From the NCBI GenBank assembly GCA_015680685.1, contig MNCI01028947.1:1-62000 (forward strand): a stretch of 62,000 nt of DNA. Direction: 5' to 3'. This document shows, in pieces, positions 9,254 through 20,473 of this stretch. Below the pieces are notes generated by a model that did not search any database, was not told the DNA's origin, and saw only the letters and a program-made list of their open reading frames with translations. How positions within the stretch are numbered: position 1 is the first letter of the stretch; every line of letters begins with the position of its first letter. Made by a program: the position numbers and the translations under genes. This DNA comes from Gnetum montanum. Taxonomy: Eukaryota > Streptophyta > Gnetopsida > Gnetales > Gnetaceae.

Positions 9254-10685
9254 TTAAGCATAAATAGAATTAATAAATGGAAGGTGGGGATCCTTGCATG
9301 TTGGAAATATTGGGACCTGGTCATACTTACCCCATTGAGGTTCACACACTTGATTAGAGTTGACATAGTGGGGCAAGTTATAAGATGTGGTTAATTTATA
9401 AGGAGTTGACCCACTATGGTACTTGTGAGCATAAGATGGTATGTAAGGATCAACATGTCTTCCCATGTGACAATATTCATTGGGCCCCATGGTTGTTGGA
9501 GTATTGAGTGGTGGCCTTGATAAAGTAACATGAGGCGTTGGGTTTGAAGAGGAAGATGCACCATAGTGTTGGATTTGTGCTAAGTTGGCAGATGCAATGG
9601 TTTCTAAACTGTGGTGTCCCTTTCGATGGTCACGTCTAAAGACGGGATGCCTTCGATGTTGTGAAGGACCTTCACTGCTGTTGATAGTAGCAACACAAGT
9701 AATGTTTGCGGGTTGGTGCTCTACTATTGATAGTAGCAGCACAAGTAATGTTTGCGGGTTGGTGCTATGGTGCAAAATCTTCTGGCATAGCTGGTGGTGA
9801 TGTAGAAGGGGATGAAGTATGAGAATATTGAGGTTGAGAAGTGTAAGACACATGAGGTGGTGATCTTGTTGGAGAGGACATGGGTGGATAGTACTCAGAA
9901 GAATGATAACGATGAGGTGAGGTAGAGGATGTTGATCTTGTTGGAGAAACAAGGTGTTGAACATAATAAGCATTTGGCGCTGGAACATACGAAGGGTATG
10001 GTCCAGTTGGTGGTGGCCTCCCCCATGACTGAGGTTTTTGCCCCTGTGGTTGGACATAGTATTTTGTACGAACTCTGGATGTAACATTCCTCCCCAATGC
10101 TCATGTAAATGTGACAAGATTGGACATTGACCTTTGGGGTGATCGTACAAGCAAATATTACATTGATATGTATGATTGGCAGTTGAGTTCTTATCCTTAT
10201 TCTCTTCAACCCTTCTTTCTGATTGTCGCGTGGTGTCTTGTCCTGTTTCTCGATTTGGCATAGTTCGTCCTCTAATAATGTTGGCATATTCTCCACATCT
10301 TTCATGTACCTAGTCCATCATCTTATTAATCTTTGCCTCAATTTCATTTAGTGATTGTAGGATTGGCAAAGATGATTCCACCTCCTTGAAGTGAGTTGAT
10401 TTCCCCTCTTCTGATCATGGACCCTTGTTAAGTTGAGATTTTGGTCCTATTGAGAACCTTCAACATTCTCCCATTTAGTTATTTCTCCTTCTTCTTTTGC
10501 TATCCACTTAATAAGCTCTTGGAGTTGGGTTCATAGCTCATATAGTTGACCTTGGGCGTACATCCCTAGGTTCTCCCTTGTTTCATTACGGAGTCCATCT
10601 ATGATATGGTGCATTAGCCTCTCCTCAGAGAACCCATGGCCTGGGCAGTTGTTTAACAGTGCATAATATCTTTCTAAGGTCATGT
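9254..10685 (-). pseudogene. gag C-terminal part of element A (frameshifted)
   Basis: The minus strand from 10685 encodes RYYALLNNCPGHGFSEE...HHIIDGL, clearly related to RYYSLLHWCPGHGYSQ in the gag at 57322 onward. Further on is a zinc-knuckle-like motif CNICLYDHPKGQC (C-x2-C-x3-H-x4-C), then a Pro/Tyr/Ser-rich tail that is in frame only at 10097-9765. The reading frame therefore shifts near 10100. A 46-bp tandem duplication at 9681-9772 adds another frameshift. Gag would form the virus-like particle. This copy cannot make an intact protein. Confidence 0.75.
9681..9772. repeat. 46-bp tandem duplication inside gag
   Basis: The word TTGATAGTAGCA starts at 9681 and 9727, and the following 33 bases are nearly identical. 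A period of 46 is not a multiple of three, so it breaks the gag frame. Confidence 0.8.
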
Positions 10686-10690
10686 CTAAG

Positions 10691-11521
10691 TGATGAGTGG
10701 CGAGGTACCCCTACACTCAACCATACGAATACGAGCATTATACATGCAATCCAGTCAAACTCCACAGACTAAGTGCCTACACGCCTTATGGAACACTTAA
10801 GGTTAATCGTTCATTGTCTGCCCAAACTTACTTATATTTGTCATGGTTGTATGGTTAAGTAAGTCTGAGGTATGTGATTTTTATATCTTTTATGTTTTAT
10901 CACCTATGCTAATGAGGGAAAGGGTGAAGAGACTAAGTAACTAACTTTAATTAACTAACTTCTAATGCCTAGCATCAGTATCCATTCCCGCTTGCCGTTC
11001 ACACCTTGAACCAATGCAACCTTTTGGGATTACCAAATGTTATTCGTTACTGGGATTACCAAGCGTAATGCACGTGCTCGAAGCAGTCGTACTAAATGCA
11101 CTTAACTAGGAGTGTAGAGGGTTGAGAGAGATTAATTAACTAATAAAGAATTTAAACAATTAACAATAATTAAAGTCCTATTTAGCTTAGTTTATGCATT
11201 GCAAGGTTTATCCAAAAGTTCGTTTTTATTTTCATACACAAACTTGTGCTCAGGTACAATATTTGCTCGAATAAAGATCCGTTTACTTTGGGACTCCTAC
11301 TGCGGGCACATGGAAATTACTCTAACTCTGGAATGGAAAAACTACAAGAGTTTGGCTAAGGTCTAGATCTAAATGGAGAAACAAGGGAGAGCTGCCTCTT
11401 ATTTATAGATTTGGCGATGCGTTGTGATATCGTGTACGTGATATCACAGGAGAAGACGTGATATCGCGTATGATACATCACATACGTGATATCGCGACCC
11501 ATGCGATATCGCGTCCCATCA
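10691..11521 (-). mobile_element. Solo LTR (GATATC subtype) inserted in gag of element A
   Basis: It begins TGATGAGTGG on the plus strand and ends CCCATCA at 11521, the inverted TGATG/CATCA ends of this LTR family. The 10691 end shares its final about 50 bases with the other LTRs here. Flanks are CTAAG (10686-10690) and CCAAG (11522-11526), a probable 5-bp target duplication with one mismatch. Gag homology resumes on both sides. A TATA box (minus) lies near 11400. Its U3 holds five GATATC palindromes at 11426-11510. Confidence 0.82.
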
Positions 11522-11526
11522 CCAAG

Positions 11527-12075
11527 GGTTCATGTTGCGCTTGTTTCCATTCTTGGATTTGTCTCCTCAAGGCTAACACTCTCGCATGGGTTTGATATCT
11601 TTCATTGAAGAGTTCTACCATTGGCGGCCAACATCGAATTGATTTTGGTTTTAACGACCTATACCATACTTTTTCTTGGCCAACGAGTGTCAGAGGAAAG
11701 AGCTTAAGTTTTTTCCATCCATTATCAATATTATTCCATGTACAGGCATCATAGAAGGCTTGTAAATGTTGTTGCGGATCTAAATCATAGCCCCCTGAAA
11801 ACTTGGGAAAGTTGTTTAAATCAAGCATAGGTAGACAACTTTCCTTACGATGCCTGCGGGCTATTCGAACAACCTCTTGTATTTCTGTTAAGCTTGTAGT
11901 GGCTAGTATGGGTTCATCGTCATTGGGTAAGTTATGCTTTCGTGCGTTGGGATGTCTTCATTTATGTTTATAAGAAACCCCCACCTCGGGTTGCGTACTC
12001 CAATCTTCATTATTATAATATCCGTTGGTTCTCTAATGAATTGCCTCACTAGATGTGGCATTACTATAGTCTTGT
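11527..12075 (-). pseudogene. gag N-terminal part of element A
   Basis: The minus-strand protein includes LDLNNFPKFSGGYDLDPQQH and the block LFNERYQTHARVLALRRQI, which matches FNDKYQTYFRVANLMVDPR in the gag at 57820-57890. This is the capsid-like retrotransposon gag region. The frame is broken near 11905, where a stop ends one frame and homology continues in another. The primer-binding site expected right after the LTR is absent; a single N at 12123 marks a contig join there. Confidence 0.7.
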
Positions 12076-12124
12076 AGGAGAGACATGGTTGTAAATTTGT
12101 GTGTGATTTAATTACAATTATTNG

Positions 12125-13880
12125 TGATGAGCGGCGAGGTACCCCTACACTCAACCATACGAATACGAGCATTCACGCATGATCCGGTTGAACTCCATGG
12201 ACAGGCTAGTTGTGGTATCTAGATCGTTACATGTTGATCGTAGTTCGTTGTCTTCCCACTTGGACTAGTATTTGCTTTGTCACATATGGTTTAGTCCAGA
12301 GTGAGGTGTATGATGTGATCCTAAACTAATGCTACTCCTAGAGACAATGGAAAATAATCTTGATTAAACTAATAAGCAATAGGAAATGAAATCTAATCTA
12401 GCCTAAGTGTGATGAGCATTTGTTCCTTAATCATCCGTACACATCTTGGACCTCGTTGATGAAGTGTCATTCAATCGATGCATTGACTAGGCCGCATATA
12501 TGCGACCGTGTTGACGCGGCCCTATTGACGTAGCCTTCCTGCATCAACGGGGCCCCATTTACGCAGCCACCTATCCCAGCCTATAAATAAGAGGGCCCTC
12601 TGCCTCATTTAGGAATCCTTTTTGTCATTTGTAGCTAGAATCTTTTAGTTTGTTTCCATAGGAGTTAGAATATTTTCCCAGTGCATGCTTGCAGTGTGAT
12701 GCTTTTAATTGTATGACACCTTTATTCGAGTGTGACGTACTTAGACACGCACATGATCAACAATAAAGATTGAGATTACTTCATCATTACAGCATTCACT
12801 TAGTTTAATTGTTTAATTTAATTGTTAATTATTTTTGTTATTTGTTGCTTTCTTAGTTAATACTTATTTATCATCATTTACTATTCCTGTTGTTAAATGC
12901 GGAATGAGTACGACTTAATCACGAGCATTTAAGTGTGACTACTTGGTAACCCAGCAGTGTACCTAGGATCTACGCTTGGTAATCCCAGTAGTAGTCATGC
13001 ATGAGGTCCAAGATGTGTGCAGATGATTAAGGAACGGATACTCATCGCACTTAGACTAGCTTAGACTTCATTCCCTATTGCTCATTAGTTTAATTAATAT
13101 TAGTTTCCATTGTCTCTAGAAGTAGCATTAATTTAGGATCACATCATACACCTCACTCTGGACTAAACCATACATGACAAAGCAAATACTAGTCCAGGTG
13201 GGAAGATAGCAAACTACGATCAACGTGTAACTATCTAGATACCACAACTAGCTTGTCCGTGGAGTTCGACCGGATCATGCGTGAACGCTCGTATTCGTAT
13301 GGTTGGGCGTAGGGGTACCTAGCTGCTCATCACTCGTGCATGACTACTACTAGGATTACCAAGCGTAGATCCTACGCTATTGGGTTACCAAGTAGTCACA
13401 CTTAAATGCTAATGATTAAGTCGTACTCATTCCGTAGTTAACAACAAGAATAATAAATGATGATAAAGAAATATTAACTAAGAAAACAATAAATAACAAT
13501 AATAATTGAACAATTAAAACTAAGCGAATGCTGCAATGATGAAGTAATCTCGATCTTTATTTCCGGTCATGTGCACGTCCAAGTACGTCACACTCGAATA
13601 AAGGTGTCATACAATTACAAGCATCACACTGTGGGCATGCACTTGGAAAATATTCTAACTCTTGCTGGAACAAACTGCAAGAGTTTGGCTACAATTAATT
13701 CCTAAGATACCTAGGTGTGGCGGAGGGCCACTTATTTATAGGCTAAAACAGGCTCTGCTTAAATGGGGCCACATCGACGCATGGTGGGATGCGTCGACGG
13801 GGCCGTGTCGACGCGGCCGCGTATATGGAGCACTGTATACATAGCCTAGTCAATGCATCGACTACTTAGTGCTTCATCAA
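12125..13880 (-). mobile_element. 5' LTR of element A, split by a solo LTR
   Basis: The minus-strand LTR occupies 13880-13338 and 12456-12125, about 875 bp once the insertion at 12457-13332 and its target duplication are removed. Ends are TGATGAAGC (at 13880, minus) and GCTCATCA (at 12125, minus). TATAAATA (minus) is at 13733-13740. The 13439-13880 half matches 6883-7339. Confidence 0.85.
12457..13332 (+). mobile_element. Solo LTR, plus strand, with perfect 5-bp target duplication
   Basis: It begins TGATGAAGTG and ends GCTCATCA. It is flanked by CTCGT at 12452-12456 and CTCGT at 13333-13337. Its start, TATA box (12592-12599) and end match the LTR at 56265-57174. No internal sequence is present, so it is a recombined solo LTR. 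It interrupts an LTR of the same family in the opposite orientation. Confidence 0.9.
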
Positions 13881-14499
13881 GGTTGGATAGGTATATACAT
13901 AAATATGAAAGAAATCAAAGAATGTCTGATTTGTCAATGGAAGGGTTGGGCATCAACTTAATTTCCCATGCAAATAGAATAGAACACCCTATTAATATTT
14001 TAGCAACCATATTCCACATTAATATGAACAAATCGTAATATAATCATATCACTTGCTACACTATAACATAAACAAAGGTGGTAGGTTTTTGTGAATATTG
14101 TGTTTTAGTTCAATCATGTTAGTATATAAGTACAAATATCTTAATACTTGTCAACAAAAAATATTCTTTTGGCTAAATTATAGATATATAACTAAGCTAG
14201 TTTTTATTAAAGTTTTTAAACTATTTTTGAGGTAGTTGTAATGAACCATTTTGAGGTAATTGTAATGGACTTGCAATAAAAAAAAAAGTGTATAAAGCTC
14301 TCTTTTGGTTGCAATTCGATAGAAAAGTTGCAATTAACCTATAATGGAGCAACAACTTCAAAACTAAAAAATCCATATGTGAATCTTCTTCAAATAATAT
14401 TCATTTTCTTATGAGAATCTTTTTCAAATGATTTCATTTGTTTGAATCTTGATGGAAAGAGGTTGCTTTTGACTAAATTTTCAAGAAAGAAAAGGATAC
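13881..14499. other. AT-rich non-coding stretch
   Basis: No gene, RNA or repeat boundary that I can support. Confidence 0.4.
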
Positions 14500-16060
14500 A
14501 TGATTTTTTCTCACTTTAATTTTTCTCTAGTAGATGTGGTTTCTTTAAAATTTCCTTGTGGAGGAATCTATACTACTGCCATCTTCTTCAACAAATGTTG
14601 AAATTTTTTCTTCTTTTATCAATGTAGAAATTTTTGTTACTTCTCAAAATGTAGATTTACAAGCTTATAAGAAAAAAGTTGTGATGCCTTTTTCTAGTGA
14701 TGCTGATGCAACTAAGACACTTGATTTTATTCTTTGTAATTATGTATATAAGTAATTGGTTGATGATTTTTATCACAACGTGTTCATTCAAATTTTGGGT
14801 TACCTACCTTGTAATTGAAGTTTTGTTTCACAATTAAAAGATTTGATTAAAAAACATGACATCCACAATTTGTTCATTCAAATTTTGGGTTACCTACATT
14901 GTAAAGATGTGATTAAAAAACATGACATCCAAATCTTTCATGCCAACTATTATTCTCATTTTTTCTACTTGTTGAGTTAGCATGCTTCAATGGTGTCGCA
15001 TGCCCTAGATATGAGGTCTTTTATAAATAAGCATACAATATTGATTATTCATAAGTAAGCTCCAGATTTTGATGTATAATCTAAAAAATATGCTAAAGTT
15101 CCATATTTTGTTGAGTTATATGATCTTCTATTGATTTTTCAGAAAGTTGAGTAGGAAATTGTTAATCTTCTTGGTCCCATTAAGCATATTGGATCTATTT
15201 CTACAACTTTTAGTTTTCACATACGGTTTTTCTTGTTGAAATGAACTTTTTTAATCATAAAAAGAAATTGATATTACAAGAAGCAAATACTTATATTCAG
15301 CCAATTACATATTATAATTTTCTTAATTCTTGTAACTTTTACCATCATGAAGGATATTTGTTTAATGCTTGTCCTTTTTTATTAAAGAAAAAAGATTATG
15401 AAAAAAAAATGTGTTGAAGTTGTAGGAAAAATAATATGAAATTGAAGAATGAAAAATCAAGTTAATGTCAATGATAAAAATGATCAAATAGCAATAAAAA
15501 AACCAAAGAAGACAAAAGCTTGAGTGTATAATTTTATTGGTACGAGAGAAAGTATTATGTAACATAGATAAATAGCTCATAAGACAAAGTCTTCCTTGTC
15601 TAATAAAATTACTATTAACTCAAAGATTAAAACTAGCGTTGACAAGAACATTACAGTTGGTGAAGATTCTTAAGATAAGATCAATAACAAGTGACAAGGT
15701 GAAGATCTTCCACAAGTGCTACTACTTTTTTACTTTAATACAAATATTGGTATTAAGCTACACCTCTCTATCTCAAATTCTTTTGCTATTTTAAGTTCAA
15801 ACATGGATGTTGAAAAGTAAGATAAATTTTGTTAGAAGTAGGACCTTTCTTCCTACTAATAATTAATTTTCTTTACTTATTTTTTTTTCAAAGTATCAAT
15901 TATAAGACTTTACATGTGAGTAGATAGTTCTAAAATTGGAAAGCTTTTTCTTTCCACATATATATTTTTAATAATGTCTACTTAGTGTTGAGCTTGTGAG
16001 GTACTCTAAATTTTCTTCATCATGAATGTTTTTTTGGGGGTCTAATAACCTAAATTTTAA
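14500..16060 (+). pseudogene. L1-type LINE ORF1 remnant, copy 1
   Basis: Diverged repeat of 35220-36440. In broken frames it encodes a block like KYAKVPYFVELYDLLLIF, then a stretch ending YYNFLNSCNFYHHEGYLFNACP. This resembles the ORF1 (gag-like, CCHC-ending) protein of plant L1 elements, where a conserved LPxFC...C-x-x-x-H...C knuckle follows the RNA-binding region. Many stops and indels are present. It is fuller than copy 2, which lacks about 300 bp. Confidence 0.5.
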
Positions 16061-16309
16061 AGAAAGGATGAGTTTTTGAAAGGAATAACATCATGATATA
16101 ATAACAAATTCAAACTGAATTTAAGGTTTTATGAACATAAATTGAAGACATAGAAATGCAATCTCGTTGAAATAACAATAAAATTGCTTTGATTCTTTAT
16201 TTACAACACGAAATTAACTTTAAAGACTTGGAAAGCAACATTTTTAATGTGTTTTCATTAATATTACATGCAATATGGAATAATCATGTGAAAGTAACTT
16301 TGAAATAAT

Positions 16310-16670
16310 AAAGTGTTATTGCAGTGATAAGACTCTTGATTTAGAAATTCCAAGTTATGGGTTTAAAACTCTTGATTTAGAAATTCTAGGTTATGGGTTT
16401 AAGACTCTTGAGTTATAAAGTTCTAATTACCTAGATGTTTTAGGGTGTACTTATATTTCAATTATTTTGGGTTCTAACACATCTCTAAAATTAGGAGGAA
16501 CTTAATATTTATGGTATTGGAACCCGAAATAATTGTAATATAAGTACACCCCAAGATATATAGTTTAATTAGAACTTTATAACTTAGCATTGCCCACTAG
16601 AATTGAACCCATGACTTAAAACTTTTAATCAAGAATCTTACCACTAGGCTAACATCTCATTATTTGGAAC
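16310..16670. repeat. Two tRNA-like SINE copies in tail-to-tail inverted arrangement
   Basis: The minus copy (about 16500-16660) has a polymerase III A-box-like TTAGCCTAGTGGTAAGA and a B-box-like GGGTTCAATTCT, followed by a body containing gtgtacttatattacaatta. The plus copy (about 16316-16500) repeats the same parts, with an internal duplication of the tRNA-like segment. Related copies are at 27845, 31335, 43455 and 45065. A foldback MITE is an alternative reading of this pair. Confidence 0.5.
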
Positions 16671-17717
16671 TTAATGTTTATGAATATGATACAATAATGA
16701 TCAAATGATGTTGATAATAGAAAAATTAATATCATATACACACATTGGATTTTGATGTTTTCATTTGGATTTTTTTATGGTGTATACGACATCAAGGATT
16801 TTCCATTGATAATTAACTTTAGTATATGGGAACTTTAATTTCCTCTTTTTGGAAGTAAACACTCATTTTCACATATTTTTATGAGTGCCAAGGTACATGA
16901 CATGCTTGGAATTGAAACTCTAGAATTTGCAACATGTTTCAAGTAAGCATTATTGATATTATTCTCAATAATCACATAATTTTTTATTGATTTCTTTGCA
17001 TTTGGAAGTATCTTTGACCACTTAATTTTTTATTTGATTTGGATGCTTTGTTGTGCAGTTATTTTCCAATAGTAAGAACTTAGCTATAATTTTTTATCAA
17101 CATCATTAGATTCTTAACGATGTTGAACTTCTAGTATGACTAGTGATGTCTGAGCAATTAATTTCTCTTTTCCATTATTAATTCCTTTAATATTTGTGGA
17201 CTTAAGTTGGAAAAACTATCATGCTAATTGTTATTTGTTTCTTATTTCTTATTGTTGCATATGTTTCACTTTGGAGAGACTTATCTACTTTTTACAAGAC
17301 TACATTTAGTAAGAAGGACAAAAATGAGGGCAAGACTTATTCCTTTCTTGCTATGCTATGCTATGCTACCGAGCTATGCTACAGAGAGAACATTTTTAGG
17401 ATAAGTTGTAATGATGGAAACTTAAAAAGGCATTGAGATACCAGAATCACACCTTTCAATATGGTAACTGTAAAGGGTCCTCACGTGGACACTGGATGCT
17501 CATCGTACCAACCAAGTTTTGAACCGCTAGGAGATGACTAATTGCTCAACCTCTCTTAGAATGGCTATATTTAGGCTTGAACCAATGAAGTTTCATAAGA
17601 AACAAGCACCTTTTTATAATCCTAAATAAAATGAGCCCTTCCATGTGGTAACAATATTATCTACTAATACTGGGGTAGAGCGAATCTTACTAACAGGAGA
17701 AGGAGAAGAAGGAGAAG
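16671..17717. other. Upstream region of the 127-aa gene
   Basis: No gene seen. A G-box CACGTG lies at 17482-17487, a possible TATA element (tatattta) near 17566, and a run of TGCTA pentanucleotides near 17350-17370. A purine-rich GGAGAAGGAGAAG leader directly precedes the start codon of the next gene. Confidence 0.4.
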
Positions 17718-20473
17718 ATGAGCACAGTTGCAATAGGAGGGAAGAAGTTCGCAGGAGATGTGCCATGGAGGGCAGCACATGCCGTGGAGATGGCTCGACT
17801 CTCGTATTTGCCGCCTCGACGTCTGCGCCGGACACCGCTCGTAGACTACGCGTTCTCGCAGCTGCTGCTTCATCCCGATCCTGCCAGCAACGGCCTCGCC
17901 GGCCGTGCCTTCGTCGAATCCGGCGGCCGCGATTGCATTCTTCCCGGCCATGTTAGAGCCTACAGATTTCTCGGTTTTCAGGTCACTTGCCTTATGCATC
18001 GAAGTTTTCATATGCGAAGAGGAAAACATAAATATGTCGCACTTGTTCTTCTTCTTTTTCGATCGCAATTGCATCAAGTAGCTCTTGAAATTCATGAAAT
18101 GCAGCGACAAAAGAATAAATGCTCTTATTTTTGCATCCTTGTAATGCAGGTTTGGCCTGTTGATTTCGGCCGCATTACTAGACCCGTAGCAAAGGAGGCC
18201 AAAACAATTGGCAGGGTATGTGTACTGCTTGCCTTGTTTGCGTGCTTTTATGTTCTTCGATTCATGCATTTGCTCGCTTGCTTGCTTGTTGTCATGTCTA
18301 ATTTGGTTCAGTCCGCTTTATAGAAATACTAATCGTGGAATAGTATTTTTCAGCAGCGGATTTAATAAAATGCACAATGTTCAACTCTTTCTGCCTGCTT
18401 AGTTACCTCATAGTTTCTTTTGATTGCACATTGTTTTTGTTGGGTGTTTTCTGCCTTAAATCAGGCTTCAACCATATTTTATCTGAACCGGAAGCAATCC
18501 GGATTTAGTGCTGCATTTATTTTCAGTGTTTCGCGGGAGCTCGCTCCCACAAAAATTTTCTCTTTCCCCGCGTTCCAGGTACCTAAACGCGCGATTGGGA
18601 ACTCCACCCAGACTTGAGTAACTTTATACATTCAAAAAATTTTGTTAATGTTTAGATTAAACATCTGGTAGTAAATATGACATAAAGCTACAGTGAACAA
18701 AACAAAGGATTTATAGAAATAAACGGCAATGATAAAAGTTCCATAAATAATAAAATCAACACTTCTATCAACATCTTTTCTATTTTTATACTGTAAATCA
18801 TTGTATCATGGTATTTTGATTTCATTAAATTTCAATTTTAATATTATAGTATTTATAAATTTCCTAAAAAATCTTGACTGAGTTTAAAAGTTTATTTTTT
18901 AATATTTTTAATTGATTTCTTTAGTCACATTCCCCATGACTCTAGCTTCACTTCCATGAAATAGCCCTTGTTCCCAAACTCGTTTGGGTACATGCTCCTG
19001 CACTTCCACATTCCCATGTTTCCAACAGATGTGAAACATAGTTTATTTTCCAGCCAACATGCAAACTGCCAAACTATTTTTCCAGCCCTTTGATTACAGA
19101 TTATCATAATTTGAAAGGCCATTGAAAATTATTAGATTCTATCAGTGTCAGGTTTTCATCACTATTGCAAATGCTCTAGAAACACCAAAAGCAAAGGTTT
19201 TCTATAATTTATTAAGGGATTCTGGATTTAGATACGTGGAAAAGGTTTAGAAAGGCAGGTTGTTGATAATGTCTTGATATTTTGCTGAGAATTTCTGAAC
19301 ATCAAGCTATATATTTTTATTATTTGAGCATTGCGTCTGTCGTTGGGCATTAGCATGCAGCCTGAACAACTCAATCCGTATTTCCTATATGCTGCAACAT
19401 AAGGTTACTTTTTTTACATTGTCTATTTCTTAGACAACTGTACAGAAGAAAGAATGTGCTACCGAGTATGCAGCTGGAAATGGTTGAACCTTTTGCTGAT
19501 ACAATTCTAGGTGGCTATTGATTAGCTGTTTCTTGTTTTACCGGAAGTACACGAACTTTGAGAGAAGAATGTGATCCATAGGAAAATTAGATGCCTGAAG
19601 AATTATGCTGGTAGTGAGCAACTGAGCATTGCTGTAGAGATTATGCATTTAGGGGATCACTGTGAGGAAATTAACCGTGGCCTGTATGGGAATGAGCATT
19701 GACCACAATATCTCACACCAACTCTGGCCAAGGATCCTGCATATTTGCATTTTGATTTAAATAGTGGATTGGAAATGGAGAAATTCATATGTATTATTAA
19801 TATTCAATGGCACATTCTTGAAAGGTTGCATATAAGAATGGTATTGTGATATTAACGAATAATGAAATATGGCCCTGGGCTCTTCTTTCAGTAGATTTAT
19901 GTTTTAGAAGCACACATCTTCATATAATAATATATTAGAGCTGAGCTTCTGTAGTGTGGCATTGTGTTTCAATTGTTTTCAAGGATCACAAAGTTATATA
20001 ATAATCTGATTACCAAGCAGAAGCTATTAAATCATACAAGTACCAACGTATTAAAAGTGCACTTCAAGTTTTCGTGTTGTAGCCATGATTTGCCAGCCAT
20101 AAATTTCAGGATGTCATCCTTAATATTGTTTTTTAAAGACCAGGTAGCCTTTCTATTAGGCTAACCTATTTAGTTTAATAATGCCAGTTAGGCAACACTT
20201 TTACCTATCATGCTTTGCTTAGATTTGCAACTATTCTCAATGCACACTTTCGATGTTGTTGAGTCATTCATATTTCAATCTTCTTGATATGTGCATCCAT
20301 CTTGGTTTCACTGGTTATCTTCATAAAGTATTTGATGGAAAGCACGTAAATTTCATTTTGATCCGCTGATTAATGTGTCTAGCAGAGCTTGAACTAATTA
20401 GAGCTGGTTTCCTTTGCAGATTATGGATTCAGCATTTGAGTTGATGGAAATTGGTGCTGGGAACCGTTACTAA
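17718..20473 (+). CDS. Three-exon gene for a 127-aa protein of unrecognised family
   Basis: Proposed exons are 17718-17981 (88 codons), 18150-18215 (22 codons) and 20420-20473 (17 codons plus TAA). All junctions are phase 0. Acceptors are good (TTGTAATGCAG, TCCTTTGCAG), the second donor is good (AGG/GTATGT) and the first is weaker (CAG/GTCACT). The protein starts MSTVAIGGKKFAGDVPWRAA and ends MDSAFELMEIGAGNRY. It has an Arg-rich, Leu-rich N-terminal half and no membrane segment I can be sure of. Exon 1 is GC- and CpG-rich, unlike its surroundings, as for an expressed gene. A decayed tandem copy at 21278 has the same exon 1 length and the same exon 1/2 boundaries, which supports the model. I do not recognise the family and assign no function. 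The long single frame to 18323 simply reads through both the first intron and exon 2. Confidence 0.6.

Larger units (their letters stand above)
6883..13880 (-). mobile_element. Minus-strand gag-only Ty3/gypsy element (element A), nested
   Basis: Reading right to left: 5' LTR (13880 down to 12125, split by a solo LTR), gag (about 12075 to 9254, split by another solo LTR), about 1.9 kb with no recognised domain, a polypurine tract (7340-7352) and the start of the 3' LTR (7339 to 6883), which is broken by the Tat-like insertion. No protease, reverse transcriptase or integrase is visible, so it is a deletion derivative or a gag-only non-autonomous element of the kind described in plants as TR-GAG. 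The related autonomous family is at 56265 onward. Confidence 0.75.

Noticed and set aside
9895-10305. 136-codon minus-strand frame
   Set aside because: Alternative frame over the gag tail. The Pro-rich frame at 9765-10097 and the zinc-knuckle frame are the ones matching element B.
16310-16670. Functional tRNA genes
   Set aside because: A and B box-like words are present but there is no acceptor stem, no complete cloverleaf, and several diverged copies. A SINE-like repeat fits better.
17664-18269. 201-codon minus-strand frame opposite the 127-aa gene
   Set aside because: Shadow of the CpG-rich exon on the other strand; no motifs and no matching splice pattern.
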